A DNA stretch of 64,000 bases. It comes from Hyalella azteca (taxonomy: Eukaryota; Arthropoda; Malacostraca; Amphipoda; Hyalellidae). Made by a program: the position numbers and the translations under genes. Shown here in pieces: positions 24,101 through 37,500 of this stretch (its first letter is position 1; each line of letters begins with the position of its first letter). The stretch is from assembly GCF_000764305.2 (NCBI RefSeq), contig NW_025944373.1, positions 41,685 through 105,684 on the forward strand. The letters run 5' to 3'. The notes below the pieces were generated by a model. It searched no databases. It saw only the letters and a list, made by a program, of their open reading frames with translations, and was not told the DNA's origin.

Positions 24101-26479
24101 TCTTTCTTCATTACCTGAACCTTATCCTGGTGGCTGGAGCTGTGATGGATCAGGAACGTCACACTCCACTTCAACTCGGACAACTAAAATGAACAAAATA
24201 ATATCAGTGTCTTATAATTAAATTAAAGGCAAATTTCGATGATAAACATTAATAAAATCTTATAATATGATTACATCCACAATATAGTGAAAAATTACGA
24301 TGAATAAATAATTTCTTCTACTAGGTGCCTCCTAGTATCCAAGAAAAAATGAAATTTTTAGAATGTATTTACGTGTCACTCAGTGATAGTGTCCACTAAT
24401 ATTTGCAATTATTTAATAGACATTATTCTGTTCATTAATTACAATTCGGTTTCGATTACTGATTTATCACTAAAAATCTTATACATATAACAAATGCAAA
24501 AATTTCAATTTGAATGATTCTAAGCAAAAACTATTCTTTTAACGCCGCCGCGCATCTATTCTCCTGCAGTCTCTTTTTTAGTAAACTGATAAAAAAGATT
24601 CGATCTAATCTCTGATTCCCGGTGAAAACTCAATTTGCTAAAACAAAGAACTATCTTTCGATCATGAAGTTTGGTCGAATAACTGATGCGTTTTCGTGCT
24701 AATTATTATCATGATTTAAATTATTGCAGTTTCTAGAGAATGTTATTCGAAAGATACGTAAATATTAGTCTTGAATAGATAGTTGTTCATGATACATAAA
24801 GTCATTGAACATGGAATGCAAGTATCATCGACGAAAATGCCCTCCAAAAGAATTATTGATGTGCCTTATTTATTATTATCTTATGTAATTCGTGCCCGCA
24901 CAGGGAAACTTTCGCTTTATTTGGTCAGTTTAGTAGAAGAGGAAAATAATGTTTTACTAGTAACCTCTATGCCACTCAACATTTCATTTCATTGTCGTAA
25001 CGCTTGCTATTTGTGAAATTATGATTGATCGCCTGAGGAGAAGAGAAATGAAGCAATTAATCATTCATGTCCCAAAGCTTGTTAAAATAATTTGAATGAT
25101 TCTCATTCGATCAATACCAACAACGTAGGAGAAGCCGGTGACTTCCATATCATGATAATAAAGAAATACTTAGATATTAATTAAAAATTTCCTTAACCCC
25201 AGTTTCATGATTTATGTATTTTAAAATAATAGAGATTGAAGTGCAAAACTTCGTCACCGTAGAAGTAATATAATAAAATGCTGGCAGTGAGAAATTGTTT
25301 GCATCTATAGACATGAAAAGTACACGAAGTGCGTACAAACGAACAAATTAATTGCTCGTGGTTTGTTTGATTCCACGTATTTTTTTCATTTTAATTCGAT
25401 ATTGTCTTACTCACCTTCGACTGAAGACAATAAGACGAGTTGAGTAAATAGAAAACCGGAGCCGTGCCAACAATCATGTAGCACGTGGACAGAATTCTTT
25501 GTTCCATGCGCAGTACGCCCCACGATGTGATGTAAAATGCAGACGTTAACAACCAAATCAGAAGACAGAACATAACTATGGCGAGAGGTAGCTCGCAATA
25601 CCTTTTTAGATCCGCATGAATGCAGTAGGCGTTCAAGATGGAGTCCTTCCAGTATTTGATATCGTATTCTTTCCATGTGCATTTAGAACGCACAGTTTGG
25701 GTGATAGCCACATTACTATTTGTAGTATTTTCTGCGATCATTATTTGGTCCTGGAACTCAGTCCTCTGATCCAAGGTATCGTTGACTTCCCATCCATAAT
25801 TGGTCAATGTGAACAAATTATGGTCTGATTTTTGGCCTCGAACTTCTGGTTTGATAGCATCTATGATTGGTTGAAGGATTATGGCCAGATGACTTGCTAT
25901 TACTTGCATCCCATAGTGGTAAATAATTCCTATAATCAGGAAAGAAAATGCCACTGATGTAACTTTAATTCCAAGCGCCACCAATGCCAACGTAGACACG
26001 TAATCTTCCAAAAACATTATGAGGACGAGAGAGTTGGTGACAGAAGGTGCGACAATTATAGCCATCACAAATACAGTAACGCTATTGGACCATCTGATTC
26101 TATCCCCCAGCCTATTGGTTCGATTCAAAATCCGCGCCAGCTGATCACCTTGCCACCAAAAAATAACCTGAAGAGCAGCCACCGTAACCGCAGAGCCGAG
26201 GTCGTAGACGTAGTGAGTAATCACCATCGTTTGGAAGCCAACCAAAGCACCTCTTGGTTCGGCTGTTGCGTAGTAGATATCAATTCCCATCAAAACACAC
26301 ATGGCAATCATTAAGAAGACGCTCCATATCTGCCATGTGCGATATTTCTTCAACTTCATCTTCGTCGGCTTGCTACTACACACACGGCCGCTTCTCAGCC
26401 CAACAAGTTTGTATGGCAGTATCCCAAATATCCTGAGACCGGACATGAACAAAAGGGGGCCTCTGTATTGAAAAAGCAT
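21145..26479 (-). CDS. GrA: gustatory receptor, four exons
   Basis: Predicted seven-transmembrane gustatory receptor of about 441 residues, a usual length for the family. In coding order the exons are 26479-25415 (355 codons from ATG), 24183-24115 (23), 21994-21908 (29) and 21249-21145 (34 plus TGA). All introns are phase 0 with GT donors (GTGAGT, GTAATG, GTATGT) and AG acceptors. Rough membrane segments: 49-69, 83-108, 133-155, 163-188, 297-320, 328-348 and 408-422, with the long loop before segment 6 expected inside the cell. The amino terminus has the RIFGILPY motif typical of Grs. The last exon carries the TYhxxxxxQ signature (TYIVILLQF, T414 to Q421). Its closest relative here is GrB on the opposite strand. 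Likely role by family: chemosensory receptor or ion channel subunit in sensory neurons. The ligand is unknown. Expression and exact 5' end are unproven. Confidence 0.88.
21700..21881 (+). repeat. (GTCC)n dispersed repeat, copy R1
   Basis: Starts AGCGCATTTCTCATTTATGG, has a (GTCC)n core near 21750-21815, then GACGAGAAAATGCGCTCTC (reverse complement of the start), the palindrome ACTCACTGCAGTGAGT, and ends GTACTGAGTTATA before a T-run. It sits in the last-but-one region of GrA, immediately downstream of its third exon, inside the final intron. Confidence 0.9.
22000..24110. other. GrA intron 2
   Basis: About 2.1 kb of AT-rich intron, including a tandem (TTTATAT)-type block near 23815-23882. No nested gene was recognised. 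Confidence 0.6.
24778..24891 (+). repeat. 114-bp duplicated segment, copy 1
   Basis: Nearly identical to 28217-28330 (for example TCATCGACGAAAATGCCCTC in both), with a handful of substitutions. This copy lies in GrA intron 1 and the other in the intergenic region upstream of GrA. The shared frame is probably incidental. Confidence 0.85.
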
Positions 26480-27800
26480 AATGAGCTATTTTGCGTAACT
26501 ATTTTACTTTTGGTAGTAGTTTGGGTCAACTTGGATTGTATCAAATTCGACGAATACTCAAAATGAGAACTAGCATGAGACTGAAGAACTCTTATTTTTA
26601 TTTAATATTGACTCTCAAGTGGCGCAAATAATTTTACACATTCCTACTGAAATGCGGTGGCGGGAATGTTCAAGTTAAGCGAATGTAAAGTGGAGGTTTT
26701 CCAGCACTCCCTTCTCCACTGACTGTTATTGTCCGTCTGAGGTCCTGGGCTAGAGACTGGTTAGCCGTGCGCTATTTATATTGACAAGAAACAAAGGACT
26801 TCGTAATTTGGGTCGCAGTGATGATAAATGCGAGTTTTATGTCGATGACTGGACCACCGTTGCTTCTCATTATAACGAATGATTACGTTTCAACCATCAA
26901 AGTACATCATTGTTGTCAAGCGAATACGTACACTATGTCATACCGAGATTGATGAATTGCTAGAGGCATGAAATCCCGAGGTGTTCAAATTCGATTTAAC
27001 GTAGAGCCCTGTACGATTTTCAGTTTCAAATGAAACTCTGAGGCATAGTCATTTCTGTTAAGGACTGAAGTCCTGCCTCATGAATAAATAATTACTTTGA
27101 TGTAATCGACTCATGCTAAATGATACGCTCATGCGCGGTGAGGGGAAAATTAAGAAAATTGCATATCGTAGGTATAGGACCTTGACCTGTAATAATTTTT
27201 TTCTGTTAGATCGATCGGAAAAATTAGAATTGACGAAGCAGGCAATTACAATTCGATTTTTCCTGTTCACTTTTCTTGCATCAGGAGCGGTTATATATAG
27301 TTCACTATTACGTTCTAAGAACTTTACTACACAGTCAATTATCCAGTGCGCGGAACTGTCGATTCAGAGGCGACAGTTCCTTTTCATTCTTGCACAGATT
27401 CTGTGCTGTATTACTGAATGCTTCTTCTAATATAAGGACCACATGGATGACCTATTAGAGTTCTAATAAGCGGCATCCTGAAGATGAGTTCGGGACATTG
27501 AGGCGGAGCGCCAGTGAAGTCTTCACATTTTAAAGCATCCAATTTTGTTTGACTGCATTTTTGTTTGCTGCTATTGCACTACCAACTAAATTCACGGTCG
27601 TAACAGGTTTCAAATGTGAGGGCGCGGCCTACGATTGCTTGTGGCAAAGATCTAAATAGAAATGAGAAATTACTTTTTAGCGTTTAGAAAATACTTGTTA
27701 AAAACAATACTTCTAAAGAGGCCAGTGTCTCCGATGTTACACATCTACAAAGAATTTCATATTTTTTTGCAAATATTTAAAATATATATATATATTTAAC
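26480..27800. other. Upstream region of GrA, no gene seen
   Basis: Contains a 10-bp perfect inverted repeat (GGAACTGTCG at 27352-27361 and its complement at 27371-27380, loop of 9). No promoter element could be assigned with confidence. Confidence 0.35.
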
Positions 27801-27820
27801 TTTTTTAATATATAATTTTT

Positions 27821-27980
27821 AACACATTTTCTCATTTATGGAAAAAATGCACTATATTTGTGCTTGCCATGCCCGTCTGTCCGTCCGTCCGTCTGTCTGT
27901 CTGTCCGTCCGTGACTTCACATTTTCGTCGACCAGATAATGCTCTCTCTGTCACTCACTGCAGTGAGTACTGAGTTATAT
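27821..27980 (+). repeat. (GTCC)n dispersed repeat, copy R2
   Basis: Same layout as R1 with a GTCC/GTCT core at 27872-27911, the palindrome ACTCACTGCAGTGAGT at about 27955-27970 and the end GTACTGAGTTATA. The sequence that follows (about 28035-28160, with GGTCGATTGGAC and ATTTGTAGCAGACA) has a relative at 60857-60970, so a longer parent element may exist. Confidence 0.85.
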
Positions 27981-28216
27981 TTTTTTCTTTTGTCATTATT
28001 TATTATGTCAATTGATTCTTCAAGCATTGTTTCCGACTTTAAGCAGGTGTGCAAAATTCCAGGTCGATTGGACATGTAGAAGTGTGAAAAATATCGATAA
28101 TGAGATTTGTAGCAGACATACAATAAGTGAAGTTAAAGAGAATTGCATTTTGTAAAAATCCGATCACAAACAACCGAAATATTTTGATTCTGCACCGCCT
28201 TAATGAATTTCATACT

Positions 28217-28330
28217 GATAGTTATTCATGATACATAAAGTCATTCAACATGGAATGCAAGTATCATCGACGAAAATGCCCTCCAAAAGAATTATTGATG
28301 TGCCATATTTATTATTCTCTTTTGTAATTC
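28217..28330 (+). repeat. 114-bp duplicated segment, copy 2
   Basis: See copy 1 at 24778-24891. High identity over the whole length implies a recent local duplication or insertion of a short element. Confidence 0.85.
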
Positions 28331-28339
28331 ACAAAAAAA

Positions 28340-31300
28340 TGAAAAGTATCCTGGATTCAGCGTTTACCTTCACAAAGTGACGCCTTTATCCTTTTGGGGA
28401 AAGGTTAGCAATTACATGGCTACTTAAAATCTCCAAAAAAGACCTACTATACGCGGCTTTCAGTTTGTGTTTAAGACTATGATATCTTGCCTCTGCCAAT
28501 CGCCAATCATGTTACTATGTTATGTACCATACATAGTATCATCCCCTATATCCTGACTATTGATCAATATATGAGCTTTTACGCTAAAATATTGACGCGA
28601 ACAGTGAAATTGATGCTCCTGTCTCATTTTTCAAAAAATATGGAAGTTGCAAATTGTATTAAAGGTAACATTAAGAAATTAAATGAAAAATCAAATTGAA
28701 TAGTTACTAAAACATTTTGATTTTAAAATTTCTATTGTGCGTGTGTGTTCTATTTCTATCTATTCTATTATCATTCTATTCTATTTTAATTTTAAAATTT
28801 CTATTCTACTTCAGCATTTAACCGTATAAAATAGTGAGCTGGTTTCAGAAACTAGAGTTTCTCCATATTTCCATGATTAGCCACAATAAGGTCTAACCCC
28901 CTTGAACGCAGAGGCGCGTTCAGAGTCAGCGTTCCCAAAATTTAAAGTAGCTGACAAGTAACCTGATATTCGAAACTAATCATTTTAGATAATGAATCTT
29001 TTGGGATGCGAATATTTAAATTTTCATTAATGTTATCAACCTCGCATTTACAATTAAAACTGTGACTTAAACCAACCTAAGAAAAATCTCCTGGAAGTTT
29101 CGATACCTAAATAAGAGGACTCCCTACACTAGCCGTGAAGGATTTGGAGTAGCACACCGTATAATTTGATCTCGAAAAACGATGTAGACTATTTTTCCGG
29201 AGATATTGCTTCTCAAGAAGCTAAATTTACACATAATAAACAACGTCCATCAAAGAGTACGTCGTCGCCACAGAAACGTTAGCATTTTCAGCAAAAACAT
29301 GTTTCTTATCGGAATTGCCTCTTAAGTTGACTCTGTTATCGGGAATAAACCAGCACCAATCAAATCCACTTCCAAGCCTTGTTGAGTCGTCTCTGGTTAT
29401 AATGGTAATATCAAGTGTATTGTCGTGATGTTCCTAAGTACCACTGCTTTTTTACTGCATGTTTGACTTGTCTTCCTTATGATCTGGCAAAAAGCCCCTA
29501 ATTCGGAGTGAAGTTCGGTCGATTTAACAACTCCTTTGATGAGCTTTTTGTGAATGACTGACAAAGAAGCACCGCAGAGATTCACCATGGGCCGACAAAG
29601 GCGAACAATACGGGAAAAAACCTCAATTTTAATAATTCCTGTTCACTGTTCAGGTAACGTTGGTGAAGAAGCGGTCGAACAAAGGGAGGCAGACTCCTTC
29701 CAACGAATGTACGAATACAGCGAGCAGTAGAGACCGAGCGCTGTCCCTGAACGCAGCCTGGCCTTCATTTCAATTATGAAGTCAAATCAATTCTTGGAGT
29801 GAAATCGGAATCAAGGTACCGGCCTCATTTTCCATCCCTGGATAAATATTTGCATGCTAATGAATGTTTACTCCATGTGATGTATTATTCTGTTTCACTT
29901 TTCATCATTATAGACAAGTAATTGAGAAGTAAGTTAAGTTTGATGGAGCTTACAATATTTCACGGATGTTTAATTCAGCTTCAAAATCGGAACTTGTTCA
30001 TTTTATAGAGATTATTTTTCATTTATACTCTTCCAGCAGGGAAAGTCTTTGGTGAAATAATAATTAATATAAATAATTCATTCATCACACACCCGTCGTT
30101 AAATTTTCAATAATTAAAAAAGTTTAAAGTATTCTAATAATAGTGAAAAAATCATGCGTAAATTTAAGTTTTCACAAAAAAATTATTCTTATAGAGATAT
30201 TTAGTGGACTTTGATGCTTGAATGACTTCCAATTCGAAACAGAATTCGAAACAGAACAGAAGCGAACCTTCATTGGAATCGTTTGGAAATGTGATGCATC
30301 TACAGTTCTACATGAATTTTACTAAAATTTTGCTCTACAAGTTTTAAATTTCGAATTATCAAAGTTATGTTACCTTTTACTAGTGTTTAGTGTCTAGTAG
30401 AATAGAAGTGTTAACCTTTTAATGAATTTAAGTGCTTGATAATATTTCATAAATGAAATTAAATTGATTACACAAAGTAATTTTGTAGAGCATGGTACAT
30501 TATTAATGAAACCAATGAATAACCGTTACAGAAATTCCGCCAAACAAGTAAAATAATTTCTTTCTTAATTATTGCTGCTATTATAATTTTGAAATGGACT
30601 GTTTCGTCAAGTTATTATTATTTCAGTCAAGTGGACTGTTTCGTCAATTTGCCTGTTTCGTCAAGTTATTGAACAATTTCAAGCCCTCTATTTTATTCCT
30701 GTTCGATTGTTTCCATCGTTGATGGCGAAATTAGGATTGTCTTTTATTTGTAAGTACCGCAAAGAAAGTCGTAGATGCCTCCAGAAACCATTAGACAATA
30801 CACTTCATAATTTGTTCTGAATGATTGAAACCTATTCCATTAAATAAATAAGAAAATAATGCTTGCATTTCATCTACGTAGTCTAGAAATATGGGTGAAG
30901 GAATTCTACTAACTCAAGTCAGAAGGAAATCTTTGAAAGTTTCATTCAACGTATTAAATTTCTTTTTAAAGGGCTCAATAATCGTTCATTACTGTTTAAT
31001 GATGTGTGTGTTTGAGTCGCGTCTTTCATGAAATAGTGTTTTATCATGATGTATTGTTTGCCTTAATTTCTCGAAGTTATCAATTTTCATGTAACCTTCT
31101 TCCTATAAGTGTGCCTAGACAATTAAATTGATTAAGTTTAGAGCTGCATGGAGATAAAAGCATGCGAGGCACTAGCTCGAATTATATATTTCACATTATA
31201 TTTTACATAGTTATAAAGGAAACACGGAACAAATGTGCTCGAAAAAGTTGCCAATAATATTTTTCGTGTTTTCTTTTGATGTATTAACTTTATTTATATC

Positions 31301-32630
31301 TTGGAAGTTTTACAGTATCCTTCTCATGTTGATATATTCTGCTCCAGGCTGGAAATTTTCATGAATATCCATGAATAACAGTGACCTCATCGCCATTGAT
31401 TCCTGTAAGCCAACATGTTCTCGAATTTATCATAGAAGTGTTCCACCTCACGTGATTATACTTTGACCGTTTGCAGGGTAGTTTCATTAATATTGGTAGG
31501 ATTCTAAACTTCTAAAAAGCCGCATTTTTTCCAATAAATGCTGGTTTATTAGGAAAATTTGCTACATTTAGCATAATAAGACACATTTCAAGATAACGTT
31601 AATTCATAAGAACGGTTACATTCGTATTCTCATTTCTGAAGTTCTTATATTTTATGTAAAAGGTACTTTTTCATGGTCTACTCTATGTAAACATGATGCG
31701 TCTCCTGAATAGATTTATTGTCGTTAAGCAGATATCGATCGTACTGCATTGGCTGCATCTGATTTGAAGTTACCGTTGAGAAAAAAACTGTTTCAGCTTC
31801 ACGGAGGCCGTAATGAAAAATGGCACAAATCTTCAACTAAAGTCTGCAATCGATCACACGTGTCCAGTTTATCATTTTGCGTGTATGGAAGCTTGAAATA
31901 TGATATCAGAATGATGTTTACTCAGCACTGCTATTTATTGTGACAGTCGTTGAATAGTTTCGACACATTATACTCCATAATATCGCTCACACTCATATAC
32001 GCTCGTGATTTCTGCTCATATCACATTCACCGCATGCTGCATGCATGAAACGAACCGTATTTGATTTGGAAAATTGATGATAAATATTCTATTAGCGTGC
32101 GTGCTTTCTGTCGGTGAAATTAAGTGACCACATAATTAAGTTGAGGCCCATCCAATAAAGGAATGACCAATAACTGTACCGAACCTCCCATGAAAGAGCA
32201 ATACAAAAGACGGTAATTTTTTGCTCGATGTTGTTGGATCCGGTCCAGTTCAATGGACAAAATGAAGGCACAAAGTTATATCGAGTCTGAATCAGAGGTT
32301 GATTTTTCCTTCTTCTAAGAAAATAATCACGTTCGACGCCTCGAAGAATAATATTGTTAGACGAAATTGGGTATCTTAGGATTTATTTAACTGCAATTCA
32401 ATATATTTTCAACCGTATTCTACATTCGTGATTGAAGCCAAGAAATATGGATTCGATAGATCAATTGAATTTTAAATCTCATTACATAATTGTGACAGAA
32501 TCAATTATTCACAGCCTGGAACTAAGTAAATTTCCTTTACTTTGTAGAATTTTTCAATACTGGTGAGAATTTCAACTGGAGTCATAACATTTAAATTCAC
32601 AAACTATCAGTAATTCCGACTTTATTTTAC
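28340..32630. other. Intergenic between GrA and GrB, nothing recognised
   Basis: AT-rich DNA between two divergently transcribed receptors (GrA minus, GrB plus), so it should contain both promoters. No gene, RNA or strong repeat was seen apart from simple TTCTA/TCTAT runs near 28750-28790. Confidence 0.45.
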
Positions 32631-32632
32631 AG
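32622..32632 (+). promoter_or_regulatory. Candidate 5' splice acceptor upstream of GrB start
   Basis: TTATTTTACAG ends 16 bases before the GrB ATG. GrD and GrE have similar pyrimidine-rich CAG sites just before their ATGs, supporting a spliced leader exon in this gene family. Confidence 0.45.
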
Positions 32633-32648
32633 ATCGACCCTAGTGAAA

Positions 32649-34513
32649 ATGTTGCTCCACTCCAAAGTTGTTGCGTACTTCTACTTTCTTCTTCGCCTTT
32701 TCGGTTTTTTCCCATTCACTTGGAAGCCGGAAATAGTTAATAAAATAAATGAAAGGAAATGGAAAGTGAAAACGAATGTGGAAAAAAGTACAGCATGGGA
32801 AGTTTGGAGCTTCTTCATCATGGTCTTTACAGTGACAGCCATGGGAGTGGACATACATTATGCCATGGTCAACCCTCGAGGTGCCGTACTCGGTTTCAAC
32901 ACTTTAGTGGTCGCCCACATGATCTACGACATCGTGACAGCAGTGTCCACGGCGCTATTGCAAATCATATTATGGAAACAGAGAATGCAAGTTGCGCATT
33001 TTATTAAATTTTCTGACGTAATGGACGTGAAAATTAGATTCACAAACTCCTCCACCATCTTGATGGCTCTCTTAGTAGTAATAGGGCTGCCGCTCAACTG
33101 TTATCTTATGATCACAGCATTGCGGGTTGACACGAACGTGGTTTCCCTTGCTACCATGTCCATCAAAATCGTGTGGAGTTCTTCACTAATGCTTTTCATT
33201 GGGATCATTTATCACAATTCAATGCAATTCATCGGACTACAGCTGGAAGCCTTATTCGAGCCAATCAAAGAATCGTACGAAACTTCCGATGGTCTGCAAA
33301 GCTACACGTCAGTCGTCGCAGGGAGACGTAATAAGATCACAAAGTGGCCTGTAATTACGAAGAAATCGAACGATGTGAAGACCGTGAGTGCATTGGTGAA
33401 TCAAGTTACTGTCGCTGACGCTGAAGAAGAAGGCCCAATTATATGGGACGGAACCGAAACTGAAAATTTGAGAGAATCCATATTGCAGTTATTCCACTTG
33501 AATAATATGATCAACATTTATTCCGATTCACCAATGACAGTTACAATGACCAATCTTATCATCTGGCTACTAACCTCAGTGTTTTATGTAACTCTGTGGA
33601 AAACTTTGGATATTTCTCTCCGACTTTTAGCGATTTTGAACTTGATTCTAACCTTGGCACCCTTAGGTTACATTCTAAACTCGACCGACTGCCTACGGCA
33701 ACAGGTTAGTTCCATGGTTGGTTCAACATGATTACAAAATTACGAGCGATTCTCAATATATTTTTTAGTTTGTTTGATAATGAAGAAACTAAATATGCAT
33801 CCAATCAACAAAAGAATTTTTCCTCCAATAGTGTAGAAGGGAAACGACAGAGTACTGTTCCTTTTACGAAATTAGATTTTTTATCGCAAAGTCTGATTTA
33901 AGTAGGAATTTAAAAGCAAAGACAATACCACAAATACCACAAATTCACGTTTCGGAGTCCAGCTCCATCGTCGTTTTGAAATTTTATTTCTGAACATTAT
34001 GATTGACTTGTTTCAGTGAAATTCCGTTAAATATAATTCCTTTCTCAGATGAGAACACTAGCAAATGTATTGGGAATTTCTATGTGTTAAATATAAACCG
34101 AATCCCAGTATTAGTATTGCAATCACACTGTTTACGTATACCTATAAGGATTTGTATAATATAATAACAGTACATATTTGAGATTGCGACTGATCTGAAG
34201 TACGAGTATTAGAATATTTCAGAACTTATTCGAACCCCATCGCGAATTTGTCTTAAAATATAAACTTGACCTGGCTGGACCTAACCTCAGTAAAACGGTC
34301 TCTAGCAACCTAAAGAAGGGTTTTAGACACTTCAAACCCTAACTCTAACCCTAACCTAACGAGGTTGGCGTTTTTTTGGTGTCCGGTAATGTAGTTCATT
34401 TATTTTCGTGTCCGGTTTTTACACATAAATAAGTACTAGCGTCAATTACCGGACTCGATTTTTGTCCGGTTTTGTACCCGATGTCCGGTAATGTTACGAA
34501 TTGTAATTAATTT

Positions 34514-34548
<35 letters not shown>

Positions 34549-37500
34549 AAATGCGTTTAACATTGATTGTCCGAGTTTAAAATTATATCTTAATACTTTG
34601 AAATCTCAATATATCAATATAACTTCATTTACGGTGGCGTTATTAGTCCCATTTTATTTGGGCTTGCGCCCTATATTAGAGGTGGGGTTATATTCTTATG
34701 CCTCCCTAAATATTTTTGTCCATCTACTTAAACTTTTAGATTTTTAACGAAAAATGCAGACAATTTAATTACATTGCAGTCTGAGTATGTTTTTAAATGT
34801 AAAAACCATTTAAATGACTTGGTGACACCACTATTCTCGTCTACTCCTGATGATCGTTGCATTAATTAAATTCAAAATAATTTTAAATCCTTTATATATT
34901 TTTCAGTGAAATAAATCAAAGGGCCTTAGCGGAAGTAAGAAGCTAGATGCATTGATATCATCTTTTTGATGATACATCAAAGGTCCTCAATTCCTCAATT
35001 TGTAAAAATGTGCTATGTAATAACGTTAATTAGTGTAATATATTAGTAATAATGTAATAATTGTGTAATTTTACACTTGAACGAATTTATCCTGAATTAA
35101 GTTCTACTGGAAGCCATATGTCTACTGTACATTTTTTTACTTGACATTAAAAATGCTTTAGAAATGTAATATATAGTTGCTATAATTCAATGAAATTATC
35201 AATATCGTCACAACGTAACACCAGTAAATCCTTCAAGATGTTTTCGTCTTTTCCAGCTTAAAAACTTGCATTGGATCTTGACGTTTCTGATGAATCACCG
35301 CACCCATAAAGACGTACATCACAAGGTGAGATCGCTCTTTGAATTTGCAATGAATTAGTTGAATTTGAAATTGGTTTTCAAATGTCGCTCGCGATGTCGA
35401 TGAGTTACGTAACAGCATACCCTTGCACATTATGAATTGTTTACGATATTGCATTGCATTACATTATGTTTCATGCTAGAATGCTAATTGGGCTCTGTTA
35501 CTATGTATTGTAATGACTTTCGATCGCTCGTATTTTACCATTCACTTTCAATCCCAATGAAGGAATAATTTTTATCTCAATATTTCCGTGTGATTTGCGA
35601 TGCAGTAACTTCATATCTTCAATTTTTCAATCTCAATGAATTCCAAAAAATTATAGAACACGCCTTTGAGGAGAAACATTCGTCACCAGAAGAAAATAAG
35701 GTTCGTATCACTCATTGGGAACACCATGCACAAGGAACATTGTGTATTGAAAGCTTCTCGTCATTTTCCGCTCATAGAACGAACATGGTTAGAATTATCT
35801 GAAATTAAAGAAATAAATAATAACCATGTTCGTTCTATGAGCGGAAAATAACGAGAAGCTTTCAATACACAATGTTCCTTGTGCCTTGTGTTCCCAATAA
35901 GTGATGCGAACATTATTGGCTTCGAGTGACGAATGTTCCTCCTCAAAAGCGTGATATATATTTTTTGGGGTACATTGAGATAAAGAAATATGTAAAACTA
36001 AATGGAACTAACTAAAATTATCTGGAACTAAAGTGAAAATTTGAATGGATTTTCTAAGTATATATACGAATTATATATTCATTCTATAGGACCCATGGAA
36101 GTATTTCATGGTATAATATTTGAAATTATATTCATGTTATCTTTAAAATCAATAAGTTCATCTGTACAACCAGGTATATGTATATTCTTATTTTTCATTT
36201 ATGTAACTCGATACTATCGCCCGACGATTGTTGTATCTCAGTGACAGAGAGAGTAAATGCAGTGGAGTGATATGAGTATCTCTCAATGACCTACAATAAT
36301 CCGTATAAAAGAAATTCATTATAGAGTTGGAAGGGAACCTAAGATATCAATCAAACATGACCTTGATATATAGCTTATAAAAATCACAGCACTATAGCTC
36401 ACCATTACTTTCGTCCATTAGTTGCCGATGACAAATCAGAGCTATTTTGTCACATGGTAGCCTTCCAAAAAGGATAGCTAGAGTACGCTGCTACGGAGTG
36501 CCAAATGGCTTGGATTGACGATTGCTGCCGTGTACGACAACTTTAACAAGTTTTCTGTAGCGGACAAGCAGCCTAATAGGTCGCTAGTTTCCTACCGGAC
36601 AACCAGCCTAATAGGTTTCTACAGTCAATAGTTTCTGTATAAATAAAGTTGAAAGTTTGCTAGGCGGTAGAGGGCTAACGAAAAAAAATTTAACGCGAGA
36701 ATTTTCTCGAGAACAGTTTCATTTATTTTTATTCTGCTGTTGTTCTCAATTAATTCCCCCTTCCCAGCAGCATTCGGATAAAATTTGTTCTCCATCGATG
36801 ATAACTTTTTGTATGTGCTTCCTAGGTTGACTAAATATCAAGCAAACTCCATTAAAGTTTTGATTCATGTAAATATTTTCTCAAACACAATTAGGAAAAC
36901 ATTCAATAGCGGTTAAATATTTTTTTAATATAGTCATTTATCCAGCTCTCACCAGTTACACGATAAACATACAATACATGTTACATGACAAGCATATATG
37001 ATACAATAATGTTTTTCGATTGGTGCCTGGCAGTAATCGGTTATAAATTGCAATACATTTTATTAACTAGTGTTTCTGCTTGCTATATATTTATATTGCA
37101 AATAAAAACTTTGGCATTGCAGTTGGAGCAGCTACGGTCGCTGCTGGAGCAATGTCCAGGCTTCAGTGTCATGGGAATTTTCACAATGAGCAGAGCAAGG
37201 AGCGTCGATGTGAGTTACATTTGCTGGCAGATATTTCCCAACACATTGTTTAAATGTTCAAAAAGTGGATAAGTCGCAAATAACTATTCTAAATGCGTTA
37301 GGAAAGAGAGTTCATTGTCTCGTTTCATCACATTCAGTATGTCATTAGCATCAAGATGTCTCAAAATTTATGTATAGGTGACAAAGTGACATCTTTTACT
37401 GTACAAAGTACTGTATAAGATAATCCTATACTGATTAACGGCTAGCGACTTCTGTAAATTCATGATCCCTATCAACAAATGTCCGCAGATTTTCAGCTTT

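Noticed and set aside
34300..34360. CCCTAACCCTAACC words as a telomere
   Set aside because: The run is short and irregular, and it recurs within an interspersed repeat at 60000. No chromosome end is indicated.
35666..35946. Matching 40-residue frames on both strands (MRRNIRH...)
   Set aside because: They are the two arms of the foldback element at 35630-35981 read from each side, not duplicated genes.
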